From Bacteroidales bacterium (GTDB taxonomy: Bacteria > Bacteroidota > Bacteroidia > Bacteroidales > Muribaculaceae), in the NCBI GenBank assembly GCA_019415705.1, contig DXYS01000048.1, positions 2,979 through 10,595 on the forward strand: a DNA stretch of 7,617 nt. Direction: 5' to 3'. The position numbers and the translations under genes were made by a program. Every line of letters begins with the position of its first letter. The stretch's first letter is position 1. The notes below the pieces were generated by a model, which worked only from the letters and a program-made list of their open reading frames with translations, searched no databases and was not told the DNA's origin. Shown piece by piece: positions 1 through 5,290 of this stretch.

Positions 1-352
1 CACCCAGCCTGCCATCATGGGTAAGATTGGTGCTCTCGGCCGTGTGCTCGGTCCCCGCGGACTTATGCCTAACCCCAAGAGCGGCACTGTTACAAATGAT
101 GTAGCTAAAGCTGTCGAGGAAGTGAAAAAAGGTAAAATTGACTTCAAGGTCGACAAGAACGGTATCGTTCACTCGTCAATCGGCAAAATCTCTTTTACTC
201 CCGACCAGATGCGTGATAACGCACGCGAGTTTATCAATACTCTGATTAAGCTCAAACCCGCAACTGCAAAGGGTACTTACCTCAAGAGCATTTATCTTTC
301 GACCACTATGAGTCCCGGCGTCAAGGTCGACACAAAAACTGTTGACGCTTAA
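1..352 (+). CDS. rplA: 50S ribosomal protein L1 (uL1), 3' part; 5' end lies outside the window
   Basis: The reading frame is open from base 2 and ends at TAA 350-352, giving the last 116 residues of a protein that is usually about 230 residues long. The ATG at 17 is internal, because the frame continues upstream and the family signature around LGRVLGPRGLMPNPKSGTV lies directly after it. Further support is the DKNGIVHSSIGK segment and the C-terminal KGTYLKSIYLSTTMSPGVKVD, both typical of L1. L1 binds the 23S rRNA L1 stalk and helps release deacylated tRNA from the E site; in many bacteria it also represses its own operon by binding its mRNA. The upstream partner in this cluster is normally rplK (L11), which is not visible here. 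The next gene, rplJ, starts only 20 bases downstream with no terminator between, so co-transcription is likely. Identity is secure; only the 5' half is missing. Confidence 0.97.
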   Translation, partial: TQPAIMGKIGALGRVLGPRGLMPNPKSGTVTNDVAKAVEEVKKGKIDFKVDKNGIVHSSIGKISFTPDQMRDNAREFINTLIKLKPATAKGTYLKSIYLSTTMSPGVKVDTKTVDA

Positions 353-372
353 CCCCTAAAAGACTGAATGAC

Positions 373-897
373 ATGAAAAAGGAAGATAAAGCTATAGCTA
401 TCGACAATATCGTCAAAACTATCAGTGAATATAGTGGTTTCTACCTCGTAGAGACTGCCGGATTGAATGCCGAGAAGACCAGCGAACTTCGTCGCGCTTG
501 TTTCGGACAGGGTATCAAACTTCTTGTTGTCAAGAACACCCTTCTGCACAAAGCCCTCGACCGTATCGAAGGTGACTTCAGCGAACTTTATCCCGCTCTT
601 AAGGGATCGACCTCTCTGATGTGTACCAATGTGGGCAACGCTCCTGCTAAGCTCATCAAGGACTTCGTTAAGAAAGGCGACACTCTCCCCGCTCTCAAGG
701 CCGCATACGTTGAGGAAACCATCTATGTTGGCGCAGACCAGCTTGACGCTCTCGCTTCGATCAAGAGCAAGAACGAACTCATCGCCGATGTTGTCGCTCT
801 GCTCCAGTCGCCCGCCAAGAACGTTATTTCTGCTCTTACTTCAGGTGGCACAAAACTCCATGGCATCCTCGAGACGCTCTCAAAAAAAGAAGACTAA
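373..897 (+). CDS. rplJ: 50S ribosomal protein L10 (uL10), stalk base
   Basis: This encodes 174 residues, somewhat longer than E. coli L10 (about 165). L10 anchors the L7/L12 dimers to 23S rRNA next to L11 and so builds the GTPase-recruiting stalk. The N-terminal rRNA-binding domain shows the family pattern: FYLVETAGLNAEKTSELRRA at about residues 23-42, then IKLLVVKNTLLHKAL at about 48-62. The C-terminal helix from about residue 133 on (ELIADVVALLQ, then NVISAL, then KLHGILETLS) is the expected L12-docking region and looks long enough for three dimers. The start at 373 gives MKKEDKAIAI, a typical Bacteroidales L10 N-terminus. The only ATG just upstream, at 368, is in another frame. No Shine-Dalgarno sequence precedes the start. 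rplL follows after 39 bases. The stop is TAA, just after a run of seven A's at 882-888. Confidence 0.98.
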   Translation: MKKEDKAIAIDNIVKTISEYSGFYLVETAGLNAEKTSELRRACFGQGIKLLVVKNTLLHKALDRIEGDFSELYPALKGSTSLMCTNVGNAPAKLIKDFVKKGDTLPALKAAYVEETIYVGADQLDALASIKSKNELIADVVALLQSPAKNVISALTSGGTKLHGILETLSKKED

Positions 898-936
898 TCC
901 TATCTCAGAAACAATAATCAATTAAACTATACAAAA

Positions 937-1311
937 ATGGCAGATTTAAAAGCTTTTGCTGAACAACTTGTTAACCTCTCTGTAAAAGAAGTAAACGAAC
1001 TTGCTCAAATTCTCAAAGAGGAATATGGCATCGAACCCGCCGCTGCAGCTGTCGCTGTTGCTGCCGGTCCCGCCGCCGGTGGTGCTGCCGCCGAGGAAAA
1101 AACCTCTTTCGACGTAGTCCTCAAAGCTGCCGGCGCTAACAAGCTGCAGGTCGTTAAGCTCGTCAAAGAACTCACAGGTCTCGGCCTCAAAGAAGCTAAA
1201 GAAATGGTCGACGGCGCTCCCTCTAACATCAAAGAAGGTCTCGCCAAGGCTGACGCTGAAGCTCTCAAAAAACAGCTCGAAGAAGCTGGCGCTGAAGTCG
1301 AACTTAAATAA
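937..1311 (+). CDS. rplL: 50S ribosomal protein L7/L12 (bL12), stalk protein
   Basis: This encodes 124 residues, the normal size for L7/L12, the multi-copy acidic protein that recruits and activates translational GTPases (EF-Tu, EF-G, IF2, RF3). Three parts are visible. Residues 1-33 are the helical dimerisation domain that docks on L10. Residues 34-52 form a flexible hinge rich in Ala and Gly (PAAAAVAVAAGPAAGGAAA). From about residue 55 comes the globular factor-binding domain with FDVVLKAAGANK, TGLGLKEAKEMV and the C-terminal EALKKQLEEAGAEVELK. The conserved Lys69 and Lys74 match E. coli Lys65 and Lys70 on the factor-binding face; E. coli Arg73 is Lys77 here. The ATG at 937 is the only plausible start, as the family N-terminus begins MADLK. 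It is preceded by an A-rich leader without Shine-Dalgarno. A terminator-like hairpin follows the TAA stop by 23 bases. Confidence 0.98.
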   Translation: MADLKAFAEQLVNLSVKEVNELAQILKEEYGIEPAAAAVAVAAGPAAGGAAAEEKTSFDVVLKAAGANKLQVVKLVKELTGLGLKEAKEMVDGAPSNIKEGLAKADAEALKKQLEEAGAEVELK

Positions 1312-1312
1312 T

Positions 1313-1333
1313 ATTGCCTGTTAATCAGGTAAT
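1313..1333 (+). other. Small hairpin in the rplL-rpoB leader
   Basis: Bases 1313-1320 (ATTGCCTG) pair with 1326-1333 (CAGGTAAT) around the five-base loop TTAAT, giving eight pairs including one G-U. It begins two bases after the rplL stop and ends two bases before the terminator-like hairpin, so the two stems could stack in the RNA. It has no T-tract of its own and is not a terminator. A role as a 3'-end stabiliser for the rplL message or as a processing site is possible but unproven. The pairing is read directly from the sequence; the function is inference. Confidence 0.5.
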
Positions 1334-1334
1334 T

Positions 1335-1373
1335 AGGTTAAGAATCCCCATAAGGGAGATTCTTAACCTTTTT
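1335..1373 (+). terminator. Factor-independent terminator/attenuator between rplL and rpoB
   Basis: Bases 1336-1346 (GGTTAAGAATC) pair perfectly with 1358-1368 (GATTCTTAACC). Three more C-G pairs (1347-1349 with 1354-1356) extend the stem past a single bulged A at 1357, leaving the loop ATAA, and A1335-T1369 can close the base. Five T's (1369-1373) follow at once. This is the form of an intrinsic terminator on the + strand. It lies 23 bases after the rplL stop and 46 bases before rpoB, the same place as the partial attenuator known in E. coli. Partial read-through is the likely behaviour, because rpoB is essential and has no convincing promoter of its own here. Efficiency cannot be judged from sequence. 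Confidence 0.85.
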
Positions 1374-1383
1374 GTGTCTTAAT

Positions 1384-1391
1384 TATTTTTG
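1384..1391 (+). promoter_or_regulatory. Possible Bacteroidota -7 promoter element upstream of rpoB
   Basis: TATTTTTG matches the Bacteroidota sigma-ABfr -7 consensus TAnnTTTG exactly and lies 28 bases before the rpoB ATG, which would allow a short leader of roughly 20 bases. A TTTG at the -33 position is not present: the expected place (about 1360-1365) is TTCTTA, inside the terminator stem. The nearest TTTG (1371-1374) is too close. In this T-rich stretch a chance match is quite possible, so this is a weak candidate for a secondary rpoB promoter. Confidence 0.22.
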
Positions 1392-1419
1392 AGTTCCCCT
1401 TAACCCTTACATTCAATAG

Positions 1420-4400
1420 ATGTCAGTTTCTTTAGATAAACCCCGTGTAAATTTTGCCACGGTCAAGAATCCTCTTCCTTACCCTGACTTTCTCGAGGTA
1501 CAGCTGAAGTCGTTCCGCGACTTCCTCCAGCTTGACACTCCTCCTGAAAAACGAAATAACGAAGGCCTCTATAAAGTTTTTGCCGAGAACTTCCCCATCG
1601 CTGACACGCGCAATAACTTTGTTCTGGAGTTTCTCGACTACTATATCGACCCCCCGCGCTACACCATCGAGGAGTGTCTCGAGCGCGGCCTCACTTATAG
1701 TGTGCCTTTGAAAGCCAAACTCAAACTCTATTGTACTGATCCCGACCACGAGGATTTTGCGACCGAAATACAGGACGTGTATCTCGGCCAGATTCCGTAT
1801 ATGACAGAGAAGGGTACGTTTGTGATTAACGGCGCCGAGCGTGTTGTTGTGTCACAGCTCCACCGTTCGCCGGGTGTCTTCTTCGGACAGAGCACACATG
1901 CCAACGGCACAAAGCTCTACTCGGCCCGCATCATCCCCTTCCGCGGCTCTTGGATAGAGTTTGCTACTGACATCAACAATGTCATGTATGCCTATATCGA
2001 CCGCAAGAAGAAACTCCCCGTCACTACACTTCTGCGTGCCATAGGTCTCGACAGCGACAAGGATATCATCGAGATATTCGGTCTTGCCGAAGAGGTTAAG
2101 GTCAACAAGACAAATCTTAAAAAGGCTGTGGGCCGCAAACTTGCTGCCCGTGTCCTCAAAACATGGATCGAAGACTTCGTCGACGAAGACACCGGCGAGC
2201 TCGTGTCTATCGAGCGTAACGATGTCATCATCGACCGCGAGACCGTGCTTGAGGAAAGCCACATCGACGAAATCCTCAATTCAGGCGTGCAGAACATCCT
2301 GCTCCACAAAGAGGACGTCAATACTTCAGATTACTCGATTATATTCAACACCCTCCAGAAAGATACATCAAACTCTGAGAAGGAGGCCGTACAATATATC
2401 TATCGTCAGCTCCGCAACGCTGATCCACCGGACGACGCAAGCGCACGCGAAGTTATCCAGAATCTTTTCTTCTCCGAGAAACGTTATGATCTCGGCGAGG
2501 TAGGACGCTATCGCATCAACAAGAAACTCAACCTCGGCACATCGATGGATGTCAAGGTGCTCACCAAGGAAGACATCATCGCCATCATCAAATATCTTAT
2601 CGAGCTTATCAACTCCAAGACTGATGTCGACGATATCGACCACCTGTCAAACCGCCGTGTACGCACGGTCGGCGAGCAGCTTTACAACCAGTTTGGCGTC
2701 GGTCTCGCACGTATGTCGCGCACCATCCGTGAGCGCATGAATGTCCGCGACAACGAGGTTTTCACTCCCATTGACCTTATCAACGCCAAGACGATTTCGT
2801 CGGTAATCAATACGTTCTTCGGCACCAACGCGCTGTCGCAGTTCATGGATCAGACCAACCCTCTGGCAGAGATTACCCACAAACGCCGTATGTCGGCCCT
2901 CGGCCCCGGCGGTCTGTCGCGTGAGCGTGCCGGTTTCGAGGTGCGAGACGTACACTACACTCACTACGGCCGCCTCTGTCCTATCGAGACTCCTGAGGGT
3001 CCTAACATCGGTCTTATCAGCTCGCTCTGCGTTTATGCCAAGATTAATGACCTCGGCTTCATCGAGACTCCTTACCGCAAGGTCGAGGACGCCAAAGTTA
3101 ACCTTAACAACGACGAGGTAGTCTATCTGACCGCCGAAATCGAGGAGGGTAAAGTCATCGCTCAGGGCAATGCGCCCCTTAACGACGACGGCACATTCAT
3201 CCGCGATCGTGTCAAAGCACGTCTCGACGCCGACTTCCCCGTTGTAGCTCCCGGCGAGGTCGAGCTGATGGATGTGTCGCCGACACAGATTGCATCTATC
3301 GCCGCATCGCTGATTCCCTTCCTTGAGCATGACGACGCCAACCGTGCCCTCATGGGCTCTAACATGATGCGTCAGGCCGTGCCTCTGATGCGCTCCGAGG
3401 CTCCTATTGTCGGCACAGGCATCGAGGGCCAGCTTATCCGCGACAGCCGCACGCAGATTACTGCCGAAGGTCCCGGCGTCATCGAATATGTCGACGCCAA
3501 CGTCATCCGCATTCGTTATGACCGCACCGAAGACGAGGAATTCGTCTCGTTTGAGGACGCTGTCAAAGAATACAATATTCCCAAGTTCCGCAAGACCAAC
3601 CAGAGCACGACCATCGACCTGCGCCCCATCTGCAAGAAGGGCCAGCGTGTCGAAGCCGGTGACATCCTCACCGAAGGCTACGCCACCGAGAACGGCGAGC
3701 TCGCCCTCGGCCGCAACCTCAAGGTTGCGTTCATGCCGTGGAAAGGTTACAACTATGAGGACGCTATCGTGCTCAACGAGCGCGTCGTCCGCGACGATAT
3801 CCTTACATCTGTGCATGTCGACGAGTACTCGCTCGAGGTGCGCGAGACCAAGCGAGGCATGGAGGAACTCACCAGCGATATCCCCAATGTCAGCGAGGAC
3901 GCCACCAAAGACCTCGACGAGCGCGGCATCATCCGCATCGGCGCACACGTCGTGCCCGGTGACATCATGATTGGTAAAATCACACCTAAAGGCGAGTCAG
4001 ACCCCACACCCGAGGAGAAACTGCTCCGCGCCATCTTCGGCGACAAGGCCGGTGATGTCAAGGACGCATCTCTCAAGGCTTCGCCGTCGCTCAAGGGTGT
4101 CGTTATCGGCACAAACCTCTTCAGCCGCGCCAAACGCACTCGCACACGCAGCGCCAACGCTCTGCTGCCCAAGCTTGACGAAGAGTACGAGGAGAAACTC
4201 AACGCACTGCGTGACATCCTCGTCTCAAAACTCATGACTCTCACTGCAGGCAAGACTTCGCAGGGCGTCAAGGACTTCATCGGCTCGGAAATCATCCCCA
4301 AAGGCTCTAAGTTCACCGCCGGCGTCCTCAAAGGCATCGACTATGACACCATCAACCTGAGCAAATGGACCAACGACCAGCACAAGAATGACATGATTCG

Positions 4401-5229
4401 CCAGACCATCGTCAACTACCTGCGCAAGTCTAAAGAAATCGACGCCGAGCTCCGCCGCAAGAAGTTCGACATCTCTATCGGCGACGAACTGCCCTCGGGC
4501 ATCATGCAGATTGCCAAGGTCTACATCGCCAAGAAACGTAAGATCAGCGTCGGTGACAAGATGGCCGGCCGTCACGGTAACAAAGGTATCGTCTCGCGCA
4601 TCGTGCGTCAGGAAGACATGCCTTTCCTCGCCGACGGCACACCTGTCGACATCGTCCTCAACCCTCTGGGTGTGCCTTCGCGTATGAACCTCGGCCAGAT
4701 TTTCGAGACCGTTCTCGGATGGGCCGGACGTGAGCTCGGCGAGAAGTTCGCCACCCCGATTTTCGACGGTGCCTCGCTTGACGACCTCAACGCATGGACT
4801 GACAAGGCCGGTCTGCCCCGCTACGGCAAGACCTTCCTCTACGACGGCGGCACAGGTGAGCGTTTCGACCAGCCTGCCACAGTCGGTGTCATCTACATGC
4901 TTAAGCTCGGCCACATGGTCGAGGACAAGATGCACGCACGAAGCATCGGTCCGTACTCACTCATCACCCAGCAGCCTCTCGGCGGTAAAGCTCAGTTCGG
5001 CGGTCAGCGTTTCGGTGAGATGGAGGTCTGGGCGCTCGAGGCATTCGGCGCAGCTCACATCCTGCAGGAGATTCTGACCATCAAGTCTGATGATGTCAAC
5101 GGCCGCAGCAAAGCTTACGAGGCTATCGTCAAGGGTGACCCGATGCCCACTCCCGGCATACCCGAGTCTCTCAACGTGCTCCTCCACGAGCTCCGTGGTC
5201 TCGGTCTGAGCATCAACCTCGAGAACTGA
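1420..5229 (+). CDS. rpoB: DNA-directed RNA polymerase subunit beta
   Basis: This is a complete 1269-residue beta subunit (E. coli has 1342), half of the catalytic cleft of RNA polymerase. The order from the N-terminus is as follows. The protrusion and lobe start with VNFATVKNPLPYPDFLEVQL. The rifampicin pocket is at residues 468-494, followed by RLCPIETPEGPNIGLI. The NYEDAI motif has Glu780/Asp781 (E. coli Glu813/Asp814). The flap runs from about 833, with its tip helix at about 868-878. A lineage-specific charged insertion fills about 903-1011. The active-site segment GDKMAGRHGNKG has Lys1047 and Lys1055 (E. coli Lys1065/1073). The C-terminal clamp segment ends in HELRGLGLSINLE. The start is fixed by an in-frame TAG at 1417-1419 directly before the ATG. 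No Shine-Dalgarno is present. The stop is TGA, while the ribosomal protein genes use TAA. rpoC follows after 61 bases. Confidence 0.99.
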   Translation: MSVSLDKPRVNFATVKNPLPYPDFLEVQLKSFRDFLQLDTPPEKRNNEGLYKVFAENFPIADTRNNFVLEFLDYYIDPPRYTIEECLERGLTYSVPLKAKLKLYCTDPDHEDFATEIQDVYLGQIPYMTEKGTFVINGAERVVVSQLHRSPGVFFGQSTHANGTKLYSARIIPFRGSWIEFATDINNVMYAYIDRKKKLPVTTLLRAIGLDSDKDIIEIFGLAEEVKVNKTNLKKAVGRKLAARVLKTWIEDFVDEDTGELVSIERNDVIIDRETVLEESHIDEILNSGVQNILLHKEDVNTSDYSIIFNTLQKDTSNSEKEAVQYIYRQLRNADPPDDASAREVIQNLFFSEKRYDLGEVGRYRINKKLNLGTSMDVKVLTKEDIIAIIKYLIELINSKTDVDDIDHLSNRRVRTVGEQLYNQFGVGLARMSRTIRERMNVRDNEVFTPIDLINAKTISSVINTFFGTNALSQFMDQTNPLAEITHKRRMSALGPGGLSRERAGFEVRDVHYTHYGRLCPIETPEGPNIGLISSLCVYAKINDLGFIETPYRKVEDAKVNLNNDEVVYLTAEIEEGKVIAQGNAPLNDDGTFIRDRVKARLDADFPVVAPGEVELMDVSPTQIASIAASLIPFLEHDDANRALMGSNMMRQAVPLMRSEAPIVGTGIEGQLIRDSRTQITAEGPGVIEYVDANVIRIRYDRTEDEEFVSFEDAVKEYNIPKFRKTNQSTTIDLRPICKKGQRVEAGDILTEGYATENGELALGRNLKVAFMPWKGYNYEDAIVLNERVVRDDILTSVHVDEYSLEVRETKRGMEELTSDIPNVSEDATKDLDERGIIRIGAHVVPGDIMIGKITPKGESDPTPEEKLLRAIFGDKAGDVKDASLKASPSLKGVVIGTNLFSRAKRTRTRSANALLPKLDEEYEEKLNALRDILVSKLMTLTAGKTSQGVKDFIGSEIIPKGSKFTAGVLKGIDYDTINLSKWTNDQHKNDMIRQTIVNYLRKSKEIDAELRRKKFDISIGDELPSGIMQIAKVYIAKKRKISVGDKMAGRHGNKGIVSRIVRQEDMPFLADGTPVDIVLNPLGVPSRMNLGQIFETVLGWAGRELGEKFATPIFDGASLDDLNAWTDKAGLPRYGKTFLYDGGTGERFDQPATVGVIYMLKLGHMVEDKMHARSIGPYSLITQQPLGGKAQFGGQRFGEMEVWALEAFGAAHILQEILTIKSDDVNGRSKAYEAIVKGDPMPTPGIPESLNVLLHELRGLGLSINLEN

Positions 5230-5290
5230 TCACCTCTTCGTGAAAACTGCTAACATTTAACTATCCCGAACTCTCTTATAGAAACAATAT

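Noticed and set aside
17..352. Independent 111-residue gene starting at ATG 17
   Set aside because: The frame is open upstream to the window edge and the content is the second half of L1, so this ATG is an internal methionine.
880..917. Heptamer A AAA AAA near the end of rplJ as a programmed -1 frameshift site
   Set aside because: The frame fits a slippery site, but a shift would only replace the last two or three residues with about nine others. I see no downstream stem or upstream stimulatory element.
2647..3948. 433-residue minus-strand open frame as a real antisense protein gene
   Set aside because: It lies wholly within conserved rpoB in codon register, its translation resembles no family I know, and it has no promoter or leader. 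Avoidance of TTA, CTA and TCA in rpoB explains its length.
4225..4935. 236-residue minus-strand open frame
   Set aside because: Same in-register antisense shadow of rpoB, low-complexity composition and no recognisable domain.
5230..5290. Terminator or promoter in the rpoB-rpoC gap
   Set aside because: Only a four-pair TCAC/GTGA stem (5230-5243) without a T-tract is visible, and no TAnnTTTG element. It looks like a plain intercistronic spacer.
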